64,000 bases of DNA from Mycobacterium sp. E183 (GTDB lineage: Bacteria > Actinomycetota > Actinomycetes > Mycobacteriales > Mycobacteriaceae), in contig NZ_LZJN01000156.1 of the NCBI RefSeq assembly GCF_001667735.1, positions 1-64,000 of the forward strand, written 5' to 3'. Numbering within the stretch: the first letter of the stretch is position 1; each line of letters begins with the position of its first letter. Positions 30,589 to 41,027 of this stretch are shown in pieces. The notes under the pieces were generated by a model that did no database searches, was not told the DNA's origin, and was given only the letters and a program-made list of their open reading frames with translations. A program made the position numbers and the translations under genes.

Positions 30589-31704
30589 TTATGGCCGGAT
30601 GGCCGTGAGGGCCCGTCCGATGTCGGCGACCAAGTCGTCGGTGTCTTCGATGCCCAGCGAGATGCGCGCGAATCCGTCGTCGACGGCGTCGCCCCAGCGT
30701 GCCCGGCGATCCACCGACGTGTGCAGGCCGCCAAAGCTGGTGGCCGCGACGAGCAGCTCGCTGCGCTCGACGAGGGCGTGTACCGCTGCGGCGTCGGCCA
30801 ATTCGACCGAGACCAGAGAGCCGAACCGGCGCATCTGGGCCATGGCCACGCGATGGGAGGGGTCATGCGCCAACCCCGGGTAACGCACCACCCGGGCCGC
30901 CGGGTGGCGGGCCAACATCGTCGCCACGGCCCGGGCGTTCTGGCATTGCCGCTCGAAACGCAATCCGGCGCTGGCCAGGCTGCGCAACAGCAGCCACGCC
31001 TCGAACCCGCCGAGGATCGCGCCGGCGAGCAATCGTTGGCGTTCCACGGCGGCGGCCAACTCGGGGTCGTCGGTGGCCACGTAACCGGCCAGCAGGTCAC
31101 TGTGACCGGACAGCGCCTTGGTGGCACTGGCCACCACCGCGTCGGCGCCCAGTGACAGCGGCCGCTGGCCCAGGGGCGTGGCGGCCGTGTTGTCCACGAT
31201 CAGCCGTGCGCCGCGGCCACGGCAGATGGTGGCCAACCGGTGCAGATCAACGACATCCAACGCCGGGTTGGTGGGGGTTTCGGTCAGCACGACGTCGGCG
31301 CCCGCCGCGGCGTCGTAAATACGCGGGCTCGACGCCTCGATGACGGTCACCCCCGCCGTCGCCAAGTCTTCCCGGGCCCAACGACGGACTTGGTAGTAGC
31401 CGTCGGCGGGCACCACCAGAACCGATCCCGGCGGCGCGAGCACCCGGAGCACGGCGTTGATGGCGGCCATGCCCGAACCGAACACCAGCGCACCGCCCGC
31501 TCCCTCCAGCTCGGCGAGCGCCGACTCCAGTTGTCGCCACGTGGGATTGGAGCCGCGGCCATAGGTGTCCGCGGCGTCGGTCTCGTCGCTGCTCAGGTGG
31601 TAGGCGGCGGCGAGCACCGCCTGCGGCGCCACCGGGTGTCCCGAAATCGCCTCCGGGCCAACGGCTTTGAGACTGCGGGTGGAATCGCCGTAGCGACCGG
31701 TCAT
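30589..31704 (-). CDS. Cystathionine gamma-lyase/synthase-like PLP enzyme
   Basis: 371 residues of the Cys/Met-metabolism PLP family. Visible are YGRGSNPTWRQLE (phosphate-binding Tyr/Arg), VFGSGMAAI, TETPTNPALDVVD, DNTAATPLGQRPL and the Schiff-base lysine in SATKALSGHSD (K196). The family includes cystathionine gamma-lyase and -synthase; which reaction is uncertain. ATG at 31704 lies four bases after the ligA stop, implying an operon with ligA. M. tuberculosis lacks a gene here. Confidence 0.87.
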   Translation of the reverse strand: MTGRYGDSTRSLKAVGPEAISGHPVAPQAVLAAAYHLSSDETDAADTYGRGSNPTWRQLESALAELEGAGGALVFGSGMAAINAVLRVLAPPGSVLVVPADGYYQVRRWAREDLATAGVTVIEASSPRIYDAAAGADVVLTETPTNPALDVVDLHRLATICRGRGARLIVDNTAATPLGQRPLSLGADAVVASATKALSGHSDLLAGYVATDDPELAAAVERQRLLAGAILGGFEAWLLLRSLASAGLRFERQCQNARAVATMLARHPAARVVRYPGLAHDPSHRVAMAQMRRFGSLVSVELADAAAVHALVERSELLVAATSFGGLHTSVDRRARWGDAVDDGFARISLGIEDTDDLVADIGRALTAIRP

Positions 31705-31708
31705 CGGC

Positions 31709-33799
<2,091 letters not shown>

Positions 33800-33859
33800 C
33801 TATCCGAGAGCGCCGACACCCCGCCGGGGCGATGCCGCGTCCGCGACGGCGGACCAATC

Positions 33860-34738
33860 TCAGGTCGATTGTTCGGCCGTATCCGGGAAGCCGCCGAATG
33901 GAACTTCCACCCCTTTTTGAAATGACAAAGCCGCGCCCTGGATCAGCAACGTGCCGGCAAGCACGCCGACCCACAACCACGCCTCGGCCGGGCTGATATG
34001 GGTGGCGGTATTTGCATAGCGCAATTCGACAATGGACCGCACAATCACGGCGGAGACGACCACAACGGTGAGGTACGGCACGGCCATCCGGAATTGCCGG
34101 GCAATGCGGCTGGCGGGCAATTCCGAACGCCGCCTTTTGCTGCCGAGAAACCAAGCCACGGCGCCCACAAATCCGATTGCCAGCGGTATCGGAATCGCGA
34201 GCCTGCTGGCCCAATCCCAAAGCGGCTGAAGCGGCCGGTGCGTTTCCGGATCGCCCAGCGCCAGCGCCAGGTGTGTGAGCGTATCTTCGACCAAGAACAC
34301 CGAGATCGGGGGCACGAGCACCACCAAGACGAAGACGCAGTGGCGGGCCAGCACGCCGGCGCTGCCCGAGAAGAACTGCACGATGGCGTTGAGCAGCATG
34401 TAGATCGAGGCCGCGAACGAGACGGCGGCAAGGACTTCGGCGGAGGCCGCGCGGCCTTCGGTCAGGGCGCAGCCGCCTTCGCCGGCCAGCAGGCCATATC
34501 GCAGCGTCGTCAAAAACAGCCCCAGAAACGCGCACACCAGCGCAATTCCGACTTGTGTCTCGTGCTCGACCTCACGCGTCACCAGCACGCGACCGTCGGT
34601 GCGGCGCCGGTAGGCGCGGTCGATCACCAGATTGATGACGACAAAGGCAAAACCGGCGAGGATTCCGGTGAACTGGGCGTAGGTCCTGGCCACGATCGAG
34701 ATGTCGAAGCCCGTCCAAAGGGTGCAGGAGTCGGCCAT
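33860..34738 (-). CDS. Hypothetical multi-pass membrane protein
   Basis: I do not recognise this family. About 292 residues with roughly seven hydrophobic segments (FTGILAGFAFVVINLVI; GIALVCAFLGLFLTTL; VLAAVSFAASIYMLLNAIV; VFVLVVLVPPISVFLV; LAIPIPLAIGFVGAVAWFL; YLTVVVVSAVIV; WLWVGVLAGTLLIQG), a short polar N-terminus and a soluble C-terminal tail. The ATG at 34738 is preferred; the frame is open to 34780. It stands between ligA and the MetE-like gene, all on the minus strand, and has no M. tuberculosis counterpart at this place that I recall. Confidence 0.72.
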   Translation of the reverse strand: MADSCTLWTGFDISIVARTYAQFTGILAGFAFVVINLVIDRAYRRRTDGRVLVTREVEHETQVGIALVCAFLGLFLTTLRYGLLAGEGGCALTEGRAASAEVLAAVSFAASIYMLLNAIVQFFSGSAGVLARHCVFVLVVLVPPISVFLVEDTLTHLALALGDPETHRPLQPLWDWASRLAIPIPLAIGFVGAVAWFLGSKRRRSELPASRIARQFRMAVPYLTVVVVSAVIVRSIVELRYANTATHISPAEAWLWVGVLAGTLLIQGAALSFQKGVEVPFGGFPDTAEQST

Positions 34739-34832
34739 CAGTCGCGTCACCATTGTCGAGATGCTAGTCGCCGCGGCCACGGCCCTCGTGAATTTGCCGC
34801 GACGTCGCTAATGGAATTTCCGCCACGAAAAT

Positions 34833-35846
34833 CTAAATGGCGTCCGGGTCCTCCGCGAATGCCTCGGCCGCCCCGCGGGCGAGCTCGATCGCCAGGCGCG
34901 CCCACTGGGGCGTCGCGCCGGCCAACCCACACGCCGGGGTGACACCGATGCGATCCCGCAACGACGAGCGTCCGAAGCCGAGCCGATCGGTCACCGCGAC
35001 CAGTGCGGCGGCCACCTCCTCTGTCGAAGGGCGCCGCGGCGGCGCGCTGGCCGCAACCACCCCCAACATGACGGCTCGACCCGATTCGACGAACGCGGCG
35101 ATACCGTCGAGATCCCCCGCCGCCAGCGTGCCCGCGTCCACCGAGACCGCGCCGATCCGGCTGTCCTGCAACATTTTCCACGGAAGCGCCGGGGCGCAAC
35201 TGTGCAACAACACCTCGCCTCCCACCGCGGCGACGCACGTATCGAGCAGGGCGACGGCCACCGCCTCCTCCAGCGGCGCCACCGGGCTCAGCGCCGTCAC
35301 CCCGGTCAGCTGCCCGCCCAACGCCTTCGGCAGCGACGGCTCGTCGAACTGGACGACCACCGGTGTCTCGAGCCGACGGGCCAGCGCCGCGCGGTGAGCG
35401 GCTACGCCTTCGCCCAGCGACGCCGCCAGATCCCGCACCGCGCCCGCATCGGTGATCGCCCGGTGGCCGTTGGCCAGCTCGAGCTCGGCGGCCAGCGTGA
35501 TCGGCCCGGCGGCCTGCACCTTGACCACGCGATCGCCACCGCGCAGGCCGGCCACCTCCCAGGCCTCTTCCAGCGCGTCCATGTCCTCGTCGAGCAGACT
35601 CACGGCACGGCGGGTAACCGCGCCGGGCCGAGGCGCAAGGCGGTAGCCGCGGGGCGAGATGTCGATGGCCACATCGATCAGCAGCGCACCGGCCCGACCG
35701 AGCATGTCGGCGCCGATCCCGCGGGCGGGCAGCTCGACAATGTGGGACAGCGCTCCTGCCAACTCCCCCACGACGACTTCGGCGGCCTCGCGAGGCTTGA
35801 TGCCGGGCCACGACCCGACGCCGCTGGCCTTCGCGAAAACGCTCAC
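34833..35846 (-). CDS. MetE-like (cobalamin-independent methionine synthase fold) protein
   Basis: 337 residues, equal to M. tuberculosis Rv3015c. The UROD/MetE barrel shows GSWPGIKPREAA at the N-terminus, VVVQFDEPSLPKAL, and the zinc-site pattern His-x-Cys in LLHSCAPALPWKML with a later Cys in VTPACGLAGATP. It is too short for a full MetE (~750), matching only the C-terminal catalytic half. It may be a core-MetE-type methyltransferase, but the methyl donor is unknown. GTG at 35846, divergent from lpqA. Confidence 0.82.
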   Translation of the reverse strand: MSVFAKASGVGSWPGIKPREAAEVVVGELAGALSHIVELPARGIGADMLGRAGALLIDVAIDISPRGYRLAPRPGAVTRRAVSLLDEDMDALEEAWEVAGLRGGDRVVKVQAAGPITLAAELELANGHRAITDAGAVRDLAASLGEGVAAHRAALARRLETPVVVQFDEPSLPKALGGQLTGVTALSPVAPLEEAVAVALLDTCVAAVGGEVLLHSCAPALPWKMLQDSRIGAVSVDAGTLAAGDLDGIAAFVESGRAVMLGVVAASAPPRRPSTEEVAAALVAVTDRLGFGRSSLRDRIGVTPACGLAGATPQWARLAIELARGAAEAFAEDPDAI

Positions 35847-35943
35847 CGGGCCAACCGTATTCGACGTCACCCGACCCGCCGGTGGGCAGGGGTGTCTGCC
35901 GCGCTCCGCCACGGGTAGGTTCGACGCAAGAAGGGTGCGAAAC

Positions 35944-36588
35944 GTGTCACGGATGGCGGGATTGGCACGGCCGCTGCTGTTGTGCGGGGCCACGGTGCTG
36001 GTTGCGGCGTGCACCCGAATGGTCGACGGTGCGGCAGTGGCCGAGTTCGGCACTCCCCGTAGGGCGGTGCAGGGAGTCAACGTCGACACGATCCTGTTGG
36101 ACCAGTCGCGGATGCGCGCGATCACCGGCGCCGGCGAGCACCTGACGATCATTCCCTCGATGGACGGCACCAGCCCGGTGGACATCGACGCGCTCGCGGA
36201 CACCACACCGCGGGAATGCCGGTTCATCTACGCCGAGACGGCGACGTTCGGGCCCGACATCGAGGAGTTCCACAAGACGACCTTCCAAGACCCGCCCGAC
36301 GGCGCGCTGATCTCCGAGGGGGCCGCCGCCTACCGGGATGCCGACACCGCACGGCGTGCCTTCGGCGCGTTGGTGACCACGGTCGGGGATTGCGCGAACG
36401 GCTCGGCCGGGCAGCAATACGTCGGTGACTGGAAATCCGACGCCGCCTCCCTGCACCTGCGGCCGGGCGGCTGCGGCCGCGACTATCGGCTGCGGTCGGT
36501 CGCGATTGTCGAGGTCACCTTCTGCGGCTTCGCGCAATCGGTGTCCGACATCGTGATGACGAACATCGTCGCGAACATGCCGGCCTAG
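35944..36588 (+). CDS. lpqA: LpqA-like lipoprotein
   Basis: 214 residues. The signal ([20 protein letters not shown]) ends in a lipobox LVAAC with Cys23 as the lipid anchor. The exported part belongs to the PknH-like/sensor-type extracellular fold common in mycobacterial lipoproteins ([20 protein letters not shown], then a cysteine pair in TVGDCANGS and PGGCGRDY). Matches Rv3016 by position and sequence. GTG at 35944 follows AAGAAGG; ATG 35953 is an alternative. Its TAG overlaps the mnmA TAG as CTAG. Confidence 0.83.
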   Translation: MSRMAGLARPLLLCGATVLVAACTRMVDGAAVAEFGTPRRAVQGVNVDTILLDQSRMRAITGAGEHLTIIPSMDGTSPVDIDALADTTPRECRFIYAETATFGPDIEEFHKTTFQDPPDGALISEGAAAYRDADTARRAFGALVTTVGDCANGSAGQQYVGDWKSDAASLHLRPGGCGRDYRLRSVAIVEVTFCGFAQSVSDIVMTNIVANMPA

Positions 36589-37661
36589 CGAGCGGTGGCG
36601 GCGATGGTGGCGCTGCCGAGCACTTCGTCGCCGTCCGGGTCGGGTCGGTAGAGCACCAGCGTCTGGCCGCGCGCGACGCCGCGCAGCGGGGCGCGCAACC
36701 GCACGACGAGCTCGTCGCCGACCAACTCCGCCACCGCATCGGCGGTTTCACCGTGCGCGCGCACCTGGACCGCGCACTCGACGGGACCCGCCGGTGACCG
36801 GCCGGCCGTGAAAACCGGCTCCCGCCCGCGCAACTCGCGCACATCGAGGTCCGCCGCCTGCCCCACCCGAACGGTCGCGGTGTCGGCGTCGATGGCCGTC
36901 ACGTAGCGCGGGCCCCCGTCGGGCCCCGGCCCGCCGATGCCCAGGCCCTTGCGCTGGCCGATGGTGAACCCGTGCACCCCATCGTGTTCGGCGAGGACCG
37001 CGCCGTCGGCCCCGACCACGGTGCCGCGGCGCACCGCGATGCGCTCGCCCAGAAATGCCCGGGTGTTCCCGGACGGGATGAAGCAGATGTCGTGGCTGTC
37101 CGGCTTTTCGGCGACCGCGAGGCCGCGGCGCGCGGCCTCCGCGCGAATCTGCGCCTTCGGAGTGTCCCCGATCGGGAACGTGGCGTGGCGCAGCTGCTCG
37201 GCGCTCAGCACGGCCAGCACGTAGGACTGGTCCTTGTCCGGATCGACGGCGCGGCGCAGCCGCCCACCGGACAGCCTGGCGTAGTGGCCGGTGGCCACGG
37301 TGTCGAAGCCCAGCGCAAGTGCTTTCGCGGACAGCGCCGAGAACTTGATCCGCTGATTGCACCGCACGCACGGGTTGGGCGTCTCGCCGCGTGCGTACGA
37401 CGACACGAAGTCGTCGATCACATCGGCTTGGAATCTCTCGGCGAAATCCCAGACGTAGAACGGAATTCCGAGTACGTCGGCGACGCGGCTGGCATCCGAG
37501 GCGTCTTCTTTGGAGCAGCACCCACGCGAGCCGGTGCGCAGGGTGCCGGGCGCGGTCGACAACGCCAGGTGCACTCCCACCACGTCGTGCCCGGCGTCGA
37601 CCATCCGGGCGGCGGCGACCGACGAGTCGACGCCGCCACTCATCGCGGCGAGGACCTTCAC
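36585..37661 (-). CDS. mnmA: tRNA-specific 2-thiouridylase MnmA
   Basis: Adds sulfur to U34 of tRNA-Lys, -Glu and -Gln. The 358 residues contain the PP-loop SGGVDSSV (8-15), the catalytic cysteine pair C98 (NPCVRCN) and C193 (DICFIPSG), and a C-terminal beta-barrel. An extra Cys-Cys (48-49) follows the PP-loop domain. GTG at 37661 abuts the iscS stop, so sulfur donor and user are made together. Also called trmU. The M. tuberculosis esxQ/R/S-PPE block between lpqA and this gene is absent. Confidence 0.96.
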   Translation of the reverse strand: MKVLAAMSGGVDSSVAAARMVDAGHDVVGVHLALSTAPGTLRTGSRGCCSKEDASDASRVADVLGIPFYVWDFAERFQADVIDDFVSSYARGETPNPCVRCNQRIKFSALSAKALALGFDTVATGHYARLSGGRLRRAVDPDKDQSYVLAVLSAEQLRHATFPIGDTPKAQIRAEAARRGLAVAEKPDSHDICFIPSGNTRAFLGERIAVRRGTVVGADGAVLAEHDGVHGFTIGQRKGLGIGGPGPDGGPRYVTAIDADTATVRVGQAADLDVRELRGREPVFTAGRSPAGPVECAVQVRAHGETADAVAELVGDELVVRLRAPLRGVARGQTLVLYRPDPDGDEVLGSATIAATAR

Positions 37662-38864
37662 CTAGGAAGCCCCCGCGGCGGCCAGGGCCGCCCGGCGCGC
37701 CCGGTCCACGGCCGCCGGCAGAACCTGCAGCACGGCGTCCACGTCGGCGTCGACACTGGTGTGCCCCAAGGACATTCGCAAAGAACCGCGGGCGCTGGTC
37801 GGGTCGGCGCCCATCGCGAGCAGCACATGCGACGGCTGCGCGACGCCCGCGGTGCACGCCGATCCGGTCGAACACTCGATTCCGTTGGCGTCCAGCAGCA
37901 TCAGCAGCGAGTCACCTTCGCAGCCGCGGAACGTGAAGTGCGCGTTGCCCGGCAACCGCTGGGGGTACCTCCCGCTTGCGGGGGACGGGTCGCGAGCGCC
38001 GTTGAGGCTGACGTCCTCGATGCCGGCCAGCACCCCGTCGATCAGGCGATCCCGCAGAGCCCGCAGCCGTGCGCTGTTCGCCTCGATCCCGTCCACCGCG
38101 ATCCGGGCGGCGGCCGCCATGCCGACCGCACCGGCGACATCGGCGGTGCCCGAGCGGATGTCGCGTTCCTGCCCGCCCCCGTGCGCCAGGGGCACACACG
38201 TCACGTCGCGGCGAACCAGTAATGCGCCGACGCCGGGCGGGCCGCCGAACTTGTGCGCGGCCACGCTCATGGCCGAGAGCCCGCTGGCGGCGAAGTCCAC
38301 CGGCAACTGCCCCACCGCCTGCACGGCGTCGCTGTGCATCGGAACTCCGAATTCGGCCGCGACACCGGCGAGCTCGGCGGCAGGCAGCACGGTGCCGACC
38401 TCGTTGTTGGCCCACATCACCGACACCAGCGCGACATCGTCGTGGTTGCGCAGCGCCTCGCGCAGCGCGGCCGGCGACACGGAGCCGTCGGCGGCGGTGG
38501 GCAGCCAGGTCACCTCGGCGCCTTCGTGCTCGGCGAGCCAGTTCACCGAATCCAGGACGGCGTGGTGTTCCACCTCGCTGGTGATGATGCGCCGATGGCG
38601 CGGTTCCGCGTCGCGGCGGGACCAGTAGATGCCCTTGACGGCCAGGTTGTCGCTCTCGGTCCCGCCGCCGGTGAAGATGACCTCGGACGGGCGGGCGCCC
38701 AGCCGATCGGCGATCAGCTCCCGGGACTCCTCGACGCGCCGCCGCGCCGCCCGGCCGCTGGTGTGCAAGGAGGAGGCGTTGCCGACGGCGCCGAGGACCG
38801 CCGTCATCGCCTCGACGGCGGCGGGGTGCATCGGCGTGGTAGCGGCGTGATCCAGGTAGACCAT
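37662..38864 (-). CDS. iscS: Cysteine desulfurase (IscS/NifS-like)
   Basis: PLP enzyme releasing sulfur from cysteine for Fe-S clusters and tRNA thiolation. The 400 residues include the N-terminal [12 protein letters not shown], the Schiff-base lysine in [13 protein letters not shown] (K205) and the persulfide cysteine in [10 protein letters not shown] (C337). ATG at 38864. It directly precedes mnmA with no spacing, as in M. tuberculosis Rv3025c-Rv3024c. A tandem repeat lies upstream. Confidence 0.96.
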   Translation of the reverse strand: MVYLDHAATTPMHPAAVEAMTAVLGAVGNASSLHTSGRAARRRVEESRELIADRLGARPSEVIFTGGGTESDNLAVKGIYWSRRDAEPRHRRIITSEVEHHAVLDSVNWLAEHEGAEVTWLPTAADGSVSPAALREALRNHDDVALVSVMWANNEVGTVLPAAELAGVAAEFGVPMHSDAVQAVGQLPVDFAASGLSAMSVAAHKFGGPPGVGALLVRRDVTCVPLAHGGGQERDIRSGTADVAGAVGMAAAARIAVDGIEANSARLRALRDRLIDGVLAGIEDVSLNGARDPSPASGRYPQRLPGNAHFTFRGCEGDSLLMLLDANGIECSTGSACTAGVAQPSHVLLAMGADPTSARGSLRMSLGHTSVDADVDAVLQVLPAAVDRARRAALAAAGAS

Positions 38865-38906
38865 GACCCGACCCACGATACCGGCAGGTCCGAGGGCCTT
38901 TGACCA

Positions 38907-39074
38907 GTGGTGATCGCAAGCGCGGCGAAGCCGGGCGCCGCGGGTCGCCACCATCTGGTTCCGTGGTGATCGCAAGCGCGGCGAAGCCGGGCGCCGCGGG
39001 TCGCCACTATCTGGTTCCGTGGTGATCGCAAGCGCGGCGAAGCCGGGCGCCGCGGGTCGCCACTATCTGATTAC
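38907..39074. repeat. Tandem repeat, three 56-bp units (MIRU/VNTR-like)
   Basis: Units start at 38907, 38963 and 39019 with GTGGTGATCGCAAGCGCGGC. The first two are almost identical (one C/T difference near the end); the third diverges in its last ~10 bases and overlaps the stop of the acyltransferase gene (39071). The array fills the gap between that gene and iscS. The unit is not palindromic and there are no unique spacers, so it is not a CRISPR. It may vary in copy number between strains. Confidence 0.93.
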
Positions 39075-39973
39075 GAGGCCACCAGCACGGGGCCGTGACC
39101 AGCGGACCGGGCCGTGCCCACGCCCACCACCGACTGGCAGCGGCTCGCCAAGGCCCGCCGATCGGTCCCCGGGAGCTGCAGGGATTCCACATGCACCCGG
39201 GCCAGGGTGCGACGCACGGTCAGCAGCCTGCGGATGGATCCCACCAGCGTCTCGTCGCCGACGAAGGCAGGCACGGTCGAGACGCTGCCGTCGACGTGGT
39301 GATACGTCAGCCGGAGCGGCTGCACCGGACGGCCGGCGTCGATCGCGGCCTGGAACATCGCCGGGTAGAAGGCCCCGCGGCCGCGGTGCGGCTGCCCGCC
39401 ACCTGCTGCGGCCGCGCGGGCGGATACGTCGCCGGGCGCACCGCACCAGGTGGTGCCCTCCGGGAAGCACACCACCGTCTGGCCGGCCCCCAGCCGGCGG
39501 GCGACGGTGTCCACCACCGCGGGCAGGCGCCGCAGACTGGCCCGCTCGATCGGGATGATCTTCAGGATGCGGGCCACGGTCCCGGTGGCGGCCCCGGTGA
39601 ACATGTCGGCCCGGGCGACGAACGACCCGGGCAGCACCGACCCGATCGCGAAGACGTCCAGCCAGGACATGTGCGGGCTGACCACCAGGACCCCGCGCAG
39701 GTTGCGAATCGGGCTGCCCGTGACCGTGATCCGAATGCCGAAGCAACGCAACACCATCCGGCAGTAGATGCGCTGCACGCGGGTCCGGCCGGGCAGGGGC
39801 ACCGCCAGCAACACCACCCCGGGCGCCAGCAGCAGCGCCAGCAGGACGCGAAGCGTCACCCGCAGCGCCACCAACAGCCCGGGCGACGCGGCCACGTCGC
39901 CGCGGCGCACACAACCGGCGTCGCACGATGCGCGCGGTAGCCAAGAGTGTCCGGTGCGGGCGGGAGTGCTCAT
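39071..39973 (-). CDS. PlsC/OlsA-like 1-acyl-glycerophosphate acyltransferase
   Basis: 300 residues with an N-terminal membrane helix (VALRVTLRVLLALLLAPGVV) and the acyltransferase signatures HX4D (SPHMSWLD) and FPEGTT. It transfers an acyl chain to a lyso-lipid at the membrane. It overlaps by four bases (ATGA) the upstream gene encoding an OlsB-like N-acyltransferase. Such a pair makes ornithine lipids in other bacteria, so a lyso-aminolipid substrate is possible. Corresponds to Rv3026c. ATG at 39973. Confidence 0.88.
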   Translation of the reverse strand: MSTPARTGHSWLPRASCDAGCVRRGDVAASPGLLVALRVTLRVLLALLLAPGVVLLAVPLPGRTRVQRIYCRMVLRCFGIRITVTGSPIRNLRGVLVVSPHMSWLDVFAIGSVLPGSFVARADMFTGAATGTVARILKIIPIERASLRRLPAVVDTVARRLGAGQTVVCFPEGTTWCGAPGDVSARAAAAGGGQPHRGRGAFYPAMFQAAIDAGRPVQPLRLTYHHVDGSVSTVPAFVGDETLVGSIRRLLTVRRTLARVHVESLQLPGTDRRALASRCQSVVGVGTARSAGHGPVLVAS

Positions 39974-40815
39974 CGGTCGCCGCCGGCCAGTTGCGAGGCG
40001 GCCGACACCGAGCGCAGCCGCTTCAGGTATCGGGTGTCGGCGCGCTGCTTTTCCAGCAGGACGCAGAAATCGCCCACCCCGAAGTCGGGGTCGTGCGCGG
40101 GCTCGCCGCACACCTGAGCGCCCAGCCGCAGGTAACCGCGCATCAGCGCCGGGATCGACGGACGCGCGGGAGCCGGAATCTGGTCAAGCGCCTGCCCGTC
40201 GACCACCACCGGCCGGTGCGGACGCACCCGGTACTGCGGCGGGGCGGCGTGACGGCTGAGGATGAAGTCGCGCACCCCGCGAAGCTGGCTACCGGGGGGT
40301 TCGGTATCTCCGCCGATGGGCACCGACACGCAGCCGGTCACGTAGTCGTAGCCGTAGCGGTCCAGGTAGGCCAGGATGCCGGCCCACATCAAGAGCACGA
40401 CGCCGCCGTTGCGGTGCCCCTCGCGCACCACCGCGCGGCCCATCTCCACCAGCGACGGCCTGAGCGGGTCGAAGCCGCGGATGTCGAACTCCGTCGCGGT
40501 GTAAAGCCCACCGGCCGCGATGGCGCCGGCCGGGGCGAGCATGCGGTAGCAACCCACCAGCTCGCCGGTGCCGTCGTCGCGGACCAGCAGGTGGTCGCAG
40601 TGCTCGTCGAACCTGTCGACATCCCGCCGTTCGCCGTCGTTCGTCGGCAACGCGAAGCCGGGCGTGCTGCTGAACACGTCGTACCGGAGCCGCTGCGCCG
40701 CCTCGATCATGCTGGGATCGGTCGACAGCAACAGTGAGTATCGGGGCCCGGCGGACGACGCCGTCGTCGCGCCGTCGGGCTTGTCGCTGGGAATCAGGAC
40801 AGAAGCAATGCTCAT
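39970..40815 (-). CDS. GNAT-fold OlsB-like N-acyltransferase
   Basis: 281 residues. The family (called ornithine-acyl-ACP N-acyltransferase or 'hemolysin-like GNAT') shows LRYDVFSSTPGFALP, ERRDVDRFDEHCDHLLV, LVGCYRMLAP, EMGRAVVREGHRNGGVV and YDYVTGCVSVP in order. It is expected to link a 3-hydroxyacyl group to an amino acid such as ornithine. Start ATG at 40815 (MSIASVLIP). Translationally coupled to the PlsC-like gene. Corresponds to Rv3027c; the product in mycobacteria is not known to me. Confidence 0.84.
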   Translation of the reverse strand: MSIASVLIPSDKPDGATTASSAGPRYSLLLSTDPSMIEAAQRLRYDVFSSTPGFALPTNDGERRDVDRFDEHCDHLLVRDDGTGELVGCYRMLAPAGAIAAGGLYTATEFDIRGFDPLRPSLVEMGRAVVREGHRNGGVVLLMWAGILAYLDRYGYDYVTGCVSVPIGGDTEPPGSQLRGVRDFILSRHAAPPQYRVRPHRPVVVDGQALDQIPAPARPSIPALMRGYLRLGAQVCGEPAHDPDFGVGDFCVLLEKQRADTRYLKRLRSVSAASQLAGGDR

Positions 40816-41027
40816 GTCAACCAACGTTGCGCAATCGGTGAGCGAGTCGGCATCGTCGCTGTGACGTGTCCGTGCACGTCAGATGACGAAATGTGGATGC
40901 GGGGGCACGTTGTCGCAGGCCGAAGGGATCGGGCCGCGCCGTTTTCGGGTATGCCGGACACCATGTGGCGAGCAAATCCCCGGGCGGCGGCCTGCCCGCG
41001 GGCGCCGATTGCCCGGCGGCGGCCCCG
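40816..41027. promoter_or_regulatory. Divergent promoter region olsB-like / Fe-S photolyase
   Basis: 212 bases with no gene. A small dyad (GACGTG 40863-40868, CACGTC 40875-40880) lies near the acyltransferase end. Its regulator is unknown; a stress or light signal would fit the photolyase, but nothing in the sequence proves it. Confidence 0.35.

Noticed and set aside
38907..39074. Possible CRISPR array
   Set aside because: Units are directly adjacent without unique spacers and are too long and non-palindromic; no cas genes.
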